Positions 1 to 7,491 are shown, numbered from the stretch's first letter. The stretch is DNA of 10,887 nucleotides from Fluviicola sp. (GCF_030151805.1 NZ_JASLCN010000483.1:1-10887), one strand, 5' to 3'. Numbers and translations are program-made. The notes: generated from the letters alone by a model not told the origin.

Positions 1-4
1 AGAC

Positions 5-40
5 TGAATGACGATCCGTCCATTGAGGGATCGTCATTCA
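5..40 (-). terminator. Hairpin terminator downstream of the DUF4349 lipoprotein gene
   Basis: A perfect 13-bp inverted repeat (TGAATGACGATCC at 5-17, GGATCGTCATTCA at 28-40) surrounds a 10-base loop. It begins 31 bases past the stop of the leftward lipoprotein gene, where its terminator would be expected. Only 4 bases lie beyond the stem before the window edge, so a following T-run cannot be confirmed. It could also serve a convergent gene outside the window. Confidence 0.65.
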
Positions 41-71
41 GAAGTATTGAGAAACCAAAATTAAAAACCTG

Positions 72-953
72 CTAATGCGATGGAGATTTTTTGTTTCTTC
101 TTGTTTTGAGCTTTCGGTAACCGAAAATACTTGTTGGGATTAGAATTAAAAGCAGCGGCCAGATAGAAAGGAGTGATAATACAAAACCGACGATTGCATT
201 CCAGCCTTTCGAAAGCGAATTTCCGGCATCTTCCCAAAAACTGTTTTCATCCGGTGCAGCCGGAGGATGAGACAATGTTTTGAATAATTCAATGTTCAGT
301 GTGCCATATCCGACCTGGCTATCTAAAAATCTCAATCGGCCTTCCTGGCTTTCGATTTCTTCGATGAGTTGCCGCACCTGGCTTTCGATCTGCAAAAGAT
401 CGTCTACATTTTTTGCGTTACTCATGATTTCCTGGTAACGTTTCAGATAAGCTTTTTTGCTTTTTAAGCGTGTTTCAATGTCGAAGTATTCTTCTCCGAC
501 ATCTTCTGCGTGAATGTTTTTTGAAAGGATTTCATCCGACCCCGTGTTGATACTTTGCAGCAACTGATCAAATTTTGAAGAAGGAATGCGCAGTTGTAAA
601 GAATAACGCAATTCGTAACCGGATTTGCTGAAAGATTCGTTGTCGTAATAACCGCCGATTTGCTTTAAAACCCTGTCGAGATTGGCTTTGCTTTTTTCGA
701 TGTGTCTGGATTTGAGTGTGAGTTCGCCGGTTTTGATGAGTTTTTTCTGTTGTACTGCTTCTTTGGTCTTTTTGAATTCGGCGGAATAGTCTTGGTTGCT
801 TTGAGATTCTTCCTGTTGTATTCCGGGTTCATCGGATAGAAGACTTGCCATTTCAATGGCAGATTTTGTTTCCTTTTGGTTGTTTGAAGAACACGCAGCC
901 AGGAAAAGCGGAAGTAAGCCAATGCTTACTGATTTAGAGATGAAATGTGACAT
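72..953 (-). CDS. DUF4349-type lipoprotein with coiled coil and C-terminal membrane anchor
   Basis: Encodes 293 residues. An N-terminal hydrophobic stretch ends in a lipobox (LAAC, residues 18-21), so Cys21 should be lipidated and the protein exported. The segment KKLIKTGELTLKSRHIEKSK (about 70-89) is typical of the start of the DUF4349 domain. A long charged helix rich in Leu, Glu and Lys (about 160-210) looks like a coiled coil. A membrane segment follows (about 253-277, WNAIVGF to FGYRK), and the tail is strongly basic (KLKTRRNKK). The order lipobox, domain, coiled coil, membrane span, basic tail matches the family, whose role is unknown; an envelope location is clear. The gene lies 50 bases after a MarR-type regulator on the same strand with no obvious promoter between, so co-transcription is likely. 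TAG stop at 72-74, ATG at 951-953, no Shine-Dalgarno sequence. The family call is by pattern recognition and needs a profile search. Confidence 0.85.
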   Translation of the reverse strand: MSHFISKSVSIGLLPLFLAACSSNNQKETKSAIEMASLLSDEPGIQQEESQSNQDYSAEFKKTKEAVQQKKLIKTGELTLKSRHIEKSKANLDRVLKQIGGYYDNESFSKSGYELRYSLQLRIPSSKFDQLLQSINTGSDEILSKNIHAEDVGEEYFDIETRLKSKKAYLKRYQEIMSNAKNVDDLLQIESQVRQLIEEIESQEGRLRFLDSQVGYGTLNIELFKTLSHPPAAPDENSFWEDAGNSLSKGWNAIVGFVLSLLSIWPLLLILIPTSIFGYRKLKTRRNKKSPSH

Positions 954-1003
954 AGTTGAACATTTAGTTCTTGCTATTACACATCGTCCGGATAAAAGTT
1001 CAA

Positions 1004-1462
1004 TTAGCTGGATTTACAAACCTGTTTCCCCAGGTTTTTAAGCATTTTGATGGTTTTGTCGAGGCTTTGCAGATCAATATCCTGTAAAAATTTGACGTAA
1101 AATTCCTCAAACATTTTGTTGTAAACCCGGCACATTTTCTTTCCTTCTTCGGTCAGAATGATCAGTTTATTCCGGCGATCAGCTGTGTCTTCTTTTCGCA
1201 ATACAAGGTTCTTGGACGAAAGTTTGTCAATAATGGGTGTCAGATTCGCTTTGTTCTTACGAACGGTGTCTGCTATTTGCTGTTGATTGATCTGATGGTT
1301 TCTGGAAAGCACGATCAGCACCTCGAACATTTCTACCGTAATTCCAAGATCATTGTTTTTCAATTTTTCCTTGAAATAAGCCTGAATGATAAAGCGAACC
1401 TCTTTGATGGAATCAATCAGCTCTATCAATTTCACCATATTGCTATTTTCGATTTCAATCAT
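1004..1462 (-). CDS. MarR-family winged helix-turn-helix transcriptional regulator
   Basis: Encodes 152 residues, the usual length for MarR proteins, which bind DNA as dimers and often respond to small ligands or oxidants. Residues 41-66 (ITVEMFEVLIVLSRN...INQQQIADTV) form the first helices of the winged domain. The recognition helix is about 69-87 (KNKANLTPIIDKLSSKNLV). The wing carries the hallmark DRRNKLIILTEEGK (95-108). Flanking N- and C-terminal helices would form the dimer interface. Cys111 and Cys149 are the only cysteines; whether they sense redox state is unknown. ATG at 1460-1462; an internal Met9 is possible but less favoured, because a promoter-like TAACTTTA (minus strand) ends 4 bases before the first ATG. 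An inverted repeat just upstream (1485-1501) may be its own operator. It precedes the DUF4349 lipoprotein and probably co-regulates it. The regulated pathway is not evident. Confidence 0.9.
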   Translation of the reverse strand: MIEIENSNMVKLIELIDSIKEVRFIIQAYFKEKLKNNDLGITVEMFEVLIVLSRNHQINQQQIADTVRKNKANLTPIIDKLSSKNLVLRKEDTADRRNKLIILTEEGKKMCRVYNKMFEEFYVKFLQDIDLQSLDKTIKMLKNLGKQVCKSS

Positions 1463-1466
1463 ACTA

Positions 1467-1474
1467 TAAAGTTA
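1467..1474 (-). promoter_or_regulatory. Candidate -7 box of the MarR gene, nearly leaderless
   Basis: The minus strand reads TAACTTTA, close to the Bacteroidota -7 consensus TAnnTTTG (last base differs). It ends 4 bases before the ATG, so transcription would start at or next to the start codon. No good TTG is found 19-21 bases further upstream; that position lies inside the inverted repeat at 1485-1501. Confidence 0.35.
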
Positions 1475-1484
1475 AAAACAAAAC

Positions 1485-1501
1485 AGTTATGTATTGTAAC
1501 T
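1485..1501. promoter_or_regulatory. Candidate MarR operator (inverted repeat)
   Basis: AGTTA (1485-1489) and TAACT (1497-1501) form an inverted repeat with a 7-base centre. MarR-family operators are usually 16-20 bp imperfect palindromes close to their own promoter. This one covers the -33 region relative to the box at 1467-1474, which would suit autorepression. The arms are short and AT-rich, so chance is possible. Confidence 0.4.
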
Positions 1502-1548
1502 AAGCGTCCAGAGAAATAGTGAAATGACTAAGTTATTGAGTTATCTGA

Positions 1549-1579
1549 AATAAAGAGCAGTTTTTCTCTGCTCTTTATT
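1549..1579 (-). terminator. Hairpin terminator downstream of the MORN-repeat protein gene
   Basis: A perfect 12-bp inverted repeat (AATAAAGAGCAG at 1549-1560, CTGCTCTTTATT at 1568-1579) has a 7-base loop. It starts 23 bases past the TAA of the leftward MORN-repeat gene and lies before the MarR promoter region, so it should insulate the two leftward units. The A/T ends of the stem supply a short T-run on either strand. Confidence 0.75.
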
Positions 1580-1601
1580 CAAGTGTTTGATTTACTACGG
1601 A

Positions 1602-4600
1602 TTAGTAACCTTCAATATTTAATTCGTCTCCGAAATAACCTTCCGGAGCATCTCCGTTGTTCATATTGATTCCGTAGTACTTTCGTTTTAATTCTTTCCC
1701 CATTCGATAAGTAATGACGCTTACGTCGAGTAATTTTTCCTGGTAACTTAAAATTGCATCCAAATTTTCCAGATTCGGATTCAGGCAAATTTCGCTCATA
1801 TTTTTCACACTTCCCAAATCTCCTTTCAACCAGCGGCCATTTCGTTTTCCCTGGATGTATTCACCGACCTGGTTCAGATTTCCGTTGATGTCGTAGATTT
1901 TCCAAACTCCGGTAGGAAGTCCGTCTTTTACCCAGCCTTCATTTTGAATGGATCCGTTGTCATAATAATTTTTGACATACCCGTTTTTGCGGTGTTGTGC
2001 ACTGTCTTTTTCCCAGAAACAATACAGCATGCGCTCTTCGTTGTGGTCGGTATGTGCACAATCATATTTTTCGAATTTTTCGATGATCCAGCTTTTGCTC
2101 AATGGATTGTCCTTTTCATCCAGGTAGTAAAGAATTCCTTTCGACTTGAATTTGATACTGTCATTGACCTGGATAATGGTGTCGAAATATTCTACTTCCA
2201 TGAGTTTCTTTCCGAAGTAGTTGAAGTATTTCCAGCATCCTGTTTTTACACCTTTGGAAATAGTCCCGATGCGGGCGATCGTGTCATTCGGATAGTACTT
2301 TGTGATGCTGTAATCGATTCCCGATTTGTTGACCAAACTTGGTCGGCCATAATAAGGTTCATACAAACCATCATCAGAATAACCAGCCTGAAAGATCAGT
2401 TGTTCGATACTGGAACTTTCGGTTATGTCGGCAAAATTGAATGGAATGGAATCGCGCCAGTCAAATTCATAACGAACACTTAATTCGTTTTCTTCCCAGA
2501 TTTTTTCTTCAACCGGCTGATTGTAGCGGAACTTCACATATTGATACTTGAATCCGAGCGTATCATACGCTTCATAATCATCAATCGGATCACCGTTCAG
2601 GAAAAATCCTTTTTTGGCCAGCTTTCCGTTTGAGTGATACGCCACAGATTGCCCCTGAAGAAGTCCGTTTTTAAATCCAAGATCGAAAATCAGGATCGAA
2701 TCTTTTCCGGGATAAGTGAAATAGGTTTTCACATCTCCGTCCAGGAATCCGTCCCGGTAGTAGGACTGATTGTAGAACAATTGGTTTCTTTTGAATTCCA
2801 CTCCTTCTTTTGCACCGTCTTTGTAATTGACATAATTCAACGTGTCACCTTTCCAGTTTAGCTGCACAAAAGGACCATCCAAAGCGCCGTTTTTGAAATG
2901 GCATTTGGATTCAGGATAATACGTTTTCTTTACCGGATACTCTTCAAACTTGCTTAAAGGGTCTTCGTATACATACTCTTCCTCGTTCTTTTTGGGTTTT
3001 GCTTTTGGAACAGCAACCGCATAATCAATATTTTCTCCGTGTGCAGCACCGTTTTTATAACCGATTGTTGAACGGATTTTCCCGAACTGATCTGTGTATG
3101 TCCAGACACCTTCCGGTTTTCCGTTCAGGTATTTTCCTTCCACTGAAGAAATAAAGGAACTGTTTTTATCAATCGTTACTGCGGAAGCAGAATAGTCAAG
3201 ATCCGTATATTCAACAAGATCAAAGCCGTATCGCTGATTTTCATAAACCGCTAGGAAAGTTCCGTAAAGATTCGGGAAAAGAGCTGCTACTGCATGCGAA
3301 AGTTGCCCGGAACCATTGAAATCAGGAATATAGCCTAAGAGGATATCCGAGCGTTTTTTTGATTTCAGATAGCTTTTCAGTGCCGACTTGTACAGTTTCA
3401 GATCCACGGAACTTTTCGGAAGAGAGATTTGTACCGATTGATTACTTGTCTTGACACTGAAACTTCCCGTTTTATCATTCAACTTGAATGTTCCGGTAAA
3501 GGGTTTTTCATTGATCCATAATTCCTGATCGCTTTCTTTGCTGTATTTATATTCCCAGTAGAAAGCCAGTTTTTCGAGTGTGAACGTATCTGTAATACTT
3601 GTTTTCCAGTATTCATCAAGTGTTCCGTTTTCGATAGTGCGCAGTTCGATGTTCTTAAAACGGGTTGTTTTTACTGAATTTGCATTCAGGTAATCTTCTG
3701 AAAAAACAACTTCCTGCTTTGTTACAGTATCACCCGGCAAATTTCGCTCAAATAAAGACAGTGTTCTGGTTTTTGGGTAGAAATAGGCTTGTTTTGCAAT
3801 GGAAGAATCGACCTTGAATAATTCTTCGATGAACAATACTTTTTCAGGAAGGGTTTCCGATTTCAGATCGCCGTCTTCCGCATAAACAAATGTCGGTTTA
3901 CCATAATTCCGGTCATATTTTTTGTGGTTGATCGTAATGGTTGAGTGATTGTCTTTCTCTGCCTGTTTGATTACATTTCCTTTGGAATCATACCACAATT
4001 CGTAATATTTGACTCCATTGTAGTCGTAATAACGCTGCACGTATTGATTCGAATCGCTGATAAAAACAATCTCGTTTGCAATGGTTCCGTTGTCCCAGTA
4101 AACCGGTTCTTCTTTCACCAATGAGCCGTCTTTTACTTCAAAACGATACTGAAGCTGTCCGTTTTGGTAATAATGTTCTACGATGCCTTCGTATTTATAC
4201 AGGTATCCGATGGAATCAATCAGATCGTTTAGGGTGTAACGTTTTCCGTTGGCAAATTCATACGATTCATTCGGATCGTAACGCTCGTTGAAAGGATCTT
4301 CCATTCCGAGAGTGTAATCATAATTATATTCGTCATACAGTTCTTCGCCTTCATAGCTGGTCAGGTTTTCCTCCGGAAGTTCCAGGTCATTCGTATCGGG
4401 TTCCAAAACGGTATAGAAAGAATCAAAATCCGGGAATTCTGTTTCGTATCCGTAGCCCTGATCACCACCACTATTCCGAAGTATTAAGGAATCGTTGTAA
4501 CGGTAAGTCATGAAATCGTAAGGTATAACGGAATGGCGGATAATCGGTGATTTACCTCTTTTCTTGTCAGTGCGGAGCGTATAACGGTCTATCAGGCTTT

Positions 4601-5474
4601 TGTCTTTACTTTTTGTAATCGTCAGTTTCCCTTTTTTGTCTGCCGATACGATCGTTTTGTATTCATACATTTCCCAGGCACCGCTTTCCTGATCGTTGGT
4701 GTAGTGACCGGATGTGAGTAAATCCCGGTTTTCATAAACGGTATACGGGCCATTTTTCAACCCATCCAGGAAATGAATGTTTGTGGTGTTGGTATCAAAT
4801 TGCAGATTTTTGAACCTGCTTTCAAGACTTTCGTTCGGATTGTATTTGTACTCGGAATCGGTATTAAGCGTGTAGGTGTAAATTTTCCAGAGACCGGTTT
4901 TTTCACTGTCCAGATAGGCTCCGGTTTTCACTACTTTCCCTTCCGGATTAAGCCAGTTGCTTGTTCCGACAATGACATTGTTTTTAATTGAAAAATAAGC
5001 AGCAACAATATCATTTTTGTAGCGAAGAACCCGTTTCGAAATATAGGGGATATCGCGGTAAAACATTACGTATTCTCCGTCAGGCAGAGTTGTGAGGGCA
5101 GGAGTCGGGTCGATTGAAATACTGTTATCTGCCGTTACCAAAAAGTAAGGATATTGTTCCAGGATCTGTTCGAAGTCTTTCAGGTACTTTTTAGATGATT
5201 TCGGAAATTTGATCGCGCTTTTCTTTTCAAGCTGGGTAATTGGTTCTTCCGTTACAGAAACAATCTTCTCATTGCGGTCGTCCCGTTTGATGATTTCTTT
5301 CTTGTCGGCAAAATTCAGGTAATATTCCTGCATTCCCTGAACCTGCTGCTGATGAGGATATACGAAATACTTTTTCCCATCAATGGTTACCTGATCTACC
5401 TGTGCAGATGCAAAGAAAGAAAAGAGAGATAATAACGTGAGTAAAACTTTTTGTTCTAAATAATTGCTGATCAT
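1602..5474 (-). CDS. Very large exported protein with MORN-variant repeats
   Basis: Encodes about 1290 residues from ATG 5472-5474. A longer frame reaches 5531, but the inner start gives a textbook signal peptide (LLTLLSLFSFFASA|Q, cleavage after residue 24), and a promoter-like box lies between the two starts. The mature protein has scattered MORN-variant repeats (MORN_2 type, core like NG..EGxWxxYD..GKL). They lie at about residues 173-199, 237-271, 432-467, 780-816, 856-892, 903-968, 1054-1096 and 1163-1222. The clearest is last: GLPTGVWKIYDINGNLNQVG, then GKRNGRW. An acidic, Tyr-rich segment (about 345-405) interrupts the repeats. No C-terminal type IX sorting domain is visible, so it is probably periplasmic or surface-associated. 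Such proteins are often labelled 'YwqK family antitoxin'; no toxin partner is seen and that label is not supported here. It follows a lipoprotein gene on the same strand. The molecular role is unknown. Confidence 0.85.
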   Translation of the reverse strand: MISNYLEQKVLLTLLSLFSFFASAQVDQVTIDGKKYFVYPHQQQVQGMQEYYLNFADKKEIIKRDDRNEKIVSVTEEPITQLEKKSAIKFPKSSKKYLKDFEQILEQYPYFLVTADNSISIDPTPALTTLPDGEYVMFYRDIPYISKRVLRYKNDIVAAYFSIKNNVIVGTSNWLNPEGKVVKTGAYLDSEKTGLWKIYTYTLNTDSEYKYNPNESLESRFKNLQFDTNTTNIHFLDGLKNGPYTVYENRDLLTSGHYTNDQESGAWEMYEYKTIVSADKKGKLTITKSKDKSLIDRYTLRTDKKRGKSPIIRHSVIPYDFMTYRYNDSLILRNSGGDQGYGYETEFPDFDSFYTVLEPDTNDLELPEENLTSYEGEELYDEYNYDYTLGMEDPFNERYDPNESYEFANGKRYTLNDLIDSIGYLYKYEGIVEHYYQNGQLQYRFEVKDGSLVKEEPVYWDNGTIANEIVFISDSNQYVQRYYDYNGVKYYELWYDSKGNVIKQAEKDNHSTITINHKKYDRNYGKPTFVYAEDGDLKSETLPEKVLFIEELFKVDSSIAKQAYFYPKTRTLSLFERNLPGDTVTKQEVVFSEDYLNANSVKTTRFKNIELRTIENGTLDEYWKTSITDTFTLEKLAFYWEYKYSKESDQELWINEKPFTGTFKLNDKTGSFSVKTSNQSVQISLPKSSVDLKLYKSALKSYLKSKKRSDILLGYIPDFNGSGQLSHAVAALFPNLYGTFLAVYENQRYGFDLVEYTDLDYSASAVTIDKNSSFISSVEGKYLNGKPEGVWTYTDQFGKIRSTIGYKNGAAHGENIDYAVAVPKAKPKKNEEEYVYEDPLSKFEEYPVKKTYYPESKCHFKNGALDGPFVQLNWKGDTLNYVNYKDGAKEGVEFKRNQLFYNQSYYRDGFLDGDVKTYFTYPGKDSILIFDLGFKNGLLQGQSVAYHSNGKLAKKGFFLNGDPIDDYEAYDTLGFKYQYVKFRYNQPVEEKIWEENELSVRYEFDWRDSIPFNFADITESSSIEQLIFQAGYSDDGLYEPYYGRPSLVNKSGIDYSITKYYPNDTIARIGTISKGVKTGCWKYFNYFGKKLMEVEYFDTIIQVNDSIKFKSKGILYYLDEKDNPLSKSWIIEKFEKYDCAHTDHNEERMLYCFWEKDSAQHRKNGYVKNYYDNGSIQNEGWVKDGLPTGVWKIYDINGNLNQVGEYIQGKRNGRWLKGDLGSVKNMSEICLNPNLENLDAILSYQEKLLDVSVITYRMGKELKRKYYGINMNNGDAPEGYFGDELNIEGY

Positions 5475-5499
5475 GAAAGACAGTGATTTAATTGTATTG

Positions 5500-5507
5500 C
5501 GAAAGTA
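5500..5507 (-). promoter_or_regulatory. Candidate -7 box for the MORN-repeat protein gene
   Basis: The minus strand reads TACTTTCG, one base from the TAnnTTTG consensus, 25 bases before the preferred ATG and between that ATG and the longer alternative start. No convincing TTG lies about 20 bases upstream. If active, it makes the longer start impossible for this transcript and allows transcription independent of the upstream lipoprotein gene. Confidence 0.4.
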
Positions 5508-5523
5508 CGGGAATAAATGGGGC

Positions 5524-6477
5524 TTATTCATAAAATGAATAGGTGAAAATTTCCTGCGTTTGATAATGCTTCACGCTTTCCACATGTTCTTTTTTATGGA
5601 TCACTTTTCCGGGTAATTTTTTGCTGTTATAATAAATGAACGATTTCACGGAAGTTACAAAGGTTTCATCAATAAAAGTTGAATCCAGGTAACCCTTGAA
5701 TTGTCCGTTCGAATAATTGAAATAACGTTTCTTAAAAAACGGGTAATCTTCATTTGTAATCACTTTCGGATAGTTTTCCGAATAATAGCTGTAGTTTGAA
5801 ACAAATTTCTCCCTAACCTTGTTGCGTACTTTGTAGCGTTTTATTGGTTTTTGAGGTTCTCCCAAAACAATCCAATCATTTGGCAAGGGGCTGGCGATCG
5901 AATCTACGGAAAGCGGCCCGAAGTATTTTTTGTTGAGAACAAAATGAATCAGATCGAGGTTGTTGGAAGCTTCAAATGAGGCATAATCAGGAGTGATCCG
6001 GCCGGTGTTATACGTGAAGGTATTGTTTTCCACTCCGTAAAGATTGTCTTTTTGGATCACCTCGCAATATCCCAAAGAACCGGGTTTCCCGATTTGAAAA
6101 GATTGATTCGAGATGACAATTCCTTCGGAGAAATCCGTTACCTGCATTTGAACAAGTCTGCCGCTTTGATTGAACGTATAGATGATGGTTCTTTTCGGAA
6201 ACGTTTCATCATCTGAATCGCCGTTATATACACTTGTGTCTGAAATAACTCCCTTGAAAGATGTAATGGTGAGCTGTTTGATCTTTTGTTTTGCCGCGAT
6301 GCTGTCATTGAACCAAAACGGAAAATTGATAAGCTGCGAAACTTCTTCCTGAAAATAAAGCGGATGGATAAAATCAGCAGTAATTTCAGTTTGTTGAATC
6401 AGAACTTTCTTCTTTTCAGTACAGTTGGAAAGAGCAAATCCCAAAAAAATCAAGAGGTAAACAGTCAATCGTTTCAT
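5524..6477 (-). CDS. Lipoprotein of unknown function
   Basis: Encodes 317 residues. The N-terminus MKRLTVYLLIFLGFALSNC is a lipoprotein signal with a lipobox (LSNC, 16-19), so Cys19 should be lipidated and the rest lies outside the inner membrane. The body is rich in Tyr, Phe, Asn, Lys and beta-prone segments. Two stretches, IIYTFNQSGRLVQMQ (98-112) and RYFNYSNGQFKGYLDSTF (251-268), recall the short 'Y...NG(Q/R)L' units of MORN-variant or YD-like repeats. This is suggestive given the MORN-repeat protein that follows, but weak. No catalytic motif was recognised. The stop lies 49 bases before the preferred start of the downstream gene, so the two may form an operon and act together in the envelope. 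The start is supported by the signal peptide placement. No family name can be given from sequence alone. Confidence 0.8.
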   Translation of the reverse strand: MKRLTVYLLIFLGFALSNCTEKKKVLIQQTEITADFIHPLYFQEEVSQLINFPFWFNDSIAAKQKIKQLTITSFKGVISDTSVYNGDSDDETFPKRTIIYTFNQSGRLVQMQVTDFSEGIVISNQSFQIGKPGSLGYCEVIQKDNLYGVENNTFTYNTGRITPDYASFEASNNLDLIHFVLNKKYFGPLSVDSIASPLPNDWIVLGEPQKPIKRYKVRNKVREKFVSNYSYYSENYPKVITNEDYPFFKKRYFNYSNGQFKGYLDSTFIDETFVTSVKSFIYYNSKKLPGKVIHKKEHVESVKHYQTQEIFTYSFYE

Positions 6478-6482
6478 CCATT

Positions 6483-6490
6483 TAAAAGTA
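6483..6490 (-). promoter_or_regulatory. Weak candidate -7 box for the 317-residue lipoprotein gene
   Basis: The minus strand reads TACTTTTA, ending 5 bases before the ATG. It matches TAnnTTTG except for the last base. No TTG is present at the expected upstream spacing, and the surroundings are very AT-rich, so the call is weak. Confidence 0.25.
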
Positions 6491-6571
6491 ATATATTTTA
6501 TGATATGGATTGAAAACTGTTGATGAGAGTGACTAATTTAAAATCGTTGTGGTTTTGTTGAATAAACCAAA

Positions 6572-6604
6572 GAAGTGTCACCCGTTTCTTTCCGATGACA
6601 CTTC
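6572..6604 (-). terminator. Hairpin terminator downstream of the SDR gene
   Basis: A perfect 9-bp inverted repeat (GAAGTGTCA at 6572-6580, TGACACTTC at 6596-6604) has a 15-base loop. It begins 29 bases past the stop of the leftward dehydrogenase gene. On the minus strand the stem runs into TTTGGTTTATT, a loose T-rich tail. Confidence 0.65.
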
Positions 6605-6632
6605 CCTGGTTGTTGAAAATAATCGGAAGGAA

Positions 6633-7385
6633 TCAGACTGCTGTGTAACCACCATCGGCAATAAAATAACTTCCGGTGGTGAATGAAGATTTATCTGAAC
6701 TTAGGAAAGCAACCAGATCAGCAACTTCCTGTGGAGTTCCCAAACGGTTCATGCTAGCTTTTGCAGCAATGTATTCCATGGCAGCTTTGTCCAGGTGTTC
6801 CGTCAATAAGGGTGTTTCAATATATCCGGGGCCAACGGCATTGCAACGGATATTCTTTTGACCGTATTCTGCTGCAATGTTTTTGGTAAGTCCAACGACT
6901 CCGTGTTTTGAAGCTGTGTAAGCCGGACTGTTCGGAGCAGCAACGGTTCCATGAATAGATGCAATATTTACAATGTTACCACCTCCGTTTTTTTCCATTT
7001 GCTCCAATTGATAACGGCAGGCATAGAATACTCCGCTTAAATTTAAAGCAATCACTTTGTCCCAGCCATCGATCGGATATTCACCCGTTGGAAGGGCAGG
7101 CCCGCCAATTCCGGCATTGTTACAAGCAATATCGAGTCGCCCATACTTTGCAACGGTTTCTTCTACAAAGCGCTTGTTGTCTTCTGCCTTACTTGAATCA
7201 CCTTTGATGAAAAATGCATCACCACCTGCATCCTTGATTGTTTTAACGGTTTCTGCGCCATGGTTTTCGTTGATATCCGCGATCACCACTTTTGCACCTT
7301 CTTTTGCATAAGTTTCCGCTACAGCCCGACCGATACCTGATCCGCCGCCTGATACGAATGCTACTTTTCCTGTTAATAATGACAT
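6633..7385 (-). CDS. Short-chain dehydrogenase/reductase (classical SDR), probably NAD(H)-dependent
   Basis: Encodes 250 residues from ATG 7383-7385. The frame runs on to 7442, but the inner start gives the standard N-terminus (MSLLTGKVAFVSGG), and the extension would span a promoter. All classical SDR landmarks are present: the nucleotide-binding GGGSGIG (13-19), NNAG (89-92), Asn115, and the catalytic Ser143, Tyr156 (YTASK) and Lys160, followed by PG at 186-187. Asp37 at the end of the second beta strand (VVIAD) favours NAD(H) over NADP(H). The C-terminus FIADGGYTAV is typical. The best general match is the FabG/glucose-1-dehydrogenase-like SDR group. The substrate cannot be deduced, and no pathway genes are adjacent. 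It is transcribed alone, divergent from ygiQ, with a good promoter and its own terminator. No residues are missing and the length is normal. Confidence 0.93.
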   Translation of the reverse strand: MSLLTGKVAFVSGGGSGIGRAVAETYAKEGAKVVIADINENHGAETVKTIKDAGGDAFFIKGDSSKAEDNKRFVEETVAKYGRLDIACNNAGIGGPALPTGEYPIDGWDKVIALNLSGVFYACRYQLEQMEKNGGGNIVNIASIHGTVAAPNSPAYTASKHGVVGLTKNIAAEYGQKNIRCNAVGPGYIETPLLTEHLDKAAMEYIAAKASMNRLGTPQEVADLVAFLSSDKSSFTTGSYFIADGGYTAV

Positions 7386-7411
7386 AATTAAAAGGTTTAA
7401 AATGTTTCCTA

Positions 7412-7442
7412 TAAAGTTACCGATTGCTTGTCCGGAAAGCAA
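7412..7442 (-). promoter_or_regulatory. Promoter of the SDR gene
   Basis: On the minus strand TTG (7440-7442) is followed by a 20-base spacer and TAACTTTA (7412-7419), matching the Bacteroidota pattern TTG, about 20 bases, TAnnTTTG, except for the last base. The box lies 26 bases before the preferred ATG at 7385. It falls inside the longer open frame, which argues for the shorter protein. Confidence 0.6.
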
Positions 7443-7443
7443 T
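7423..7443. promoter_or_regulatory. Inverted repeat over the SDR promoter, candidate operator
   Basis: ATTGCTT (7423-7429) and AAGCAAT (7437-7443) are perfect inverted arms around a 7-base centre that holds the palindrome TCCGGA. The repeat covers the -33 element and most of the promoter spacer, where a repressor would block RNA polymerase. No regulator gene is adjacent. Confidence 0.4.
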
Positions 7444-7479
7444 GATACAAGAAGAGCTTTATAGAAGTTTAACAGTTTG

Positions 7480-7491
7480 TTACCCGGGTAA
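7480..7491. promoter_or_regulatory. 12-bp perfect palindrome in the SDR/ygiQ divergent region
   Basis: TTACCCGGGTAA is a perfect 12-bp palindrome with no spacer, in AT-rich surroundings. It sits upstream of both divergent genes, about 61 bases from the SDR -7 box and 87 bases from the ygiQ -7 box. It could be a binding site for a dimeric regulator; no direct evidence. Confidence 0.3.

Noticed and set aside
112..126. Palindrome TTTCGGTAACCGAAA near the 3' end of the DUF4349 gene
   Set aside because: It lies within the coding sequence for the basic tail, is not followed by a T-run, and a better terminator is present at 5-40.
1944..2483. A 179-codon open frame on the plus strand inside the MORN-repeat gene
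   Set aside because: It is antisense to a well-supported coding region with clear repeat motifs, and its translation has no recognisable domain or promoter.
1602..5474. Reading the MORN-repeat gene as an antitoxin of a toxin-antitoxin system
   Set aside because: The automatic 'YwqK family antitoxin' name follows the repeat family only. The protein is exported and about 1290 residues long, and no toxin-like gene is adjacent.
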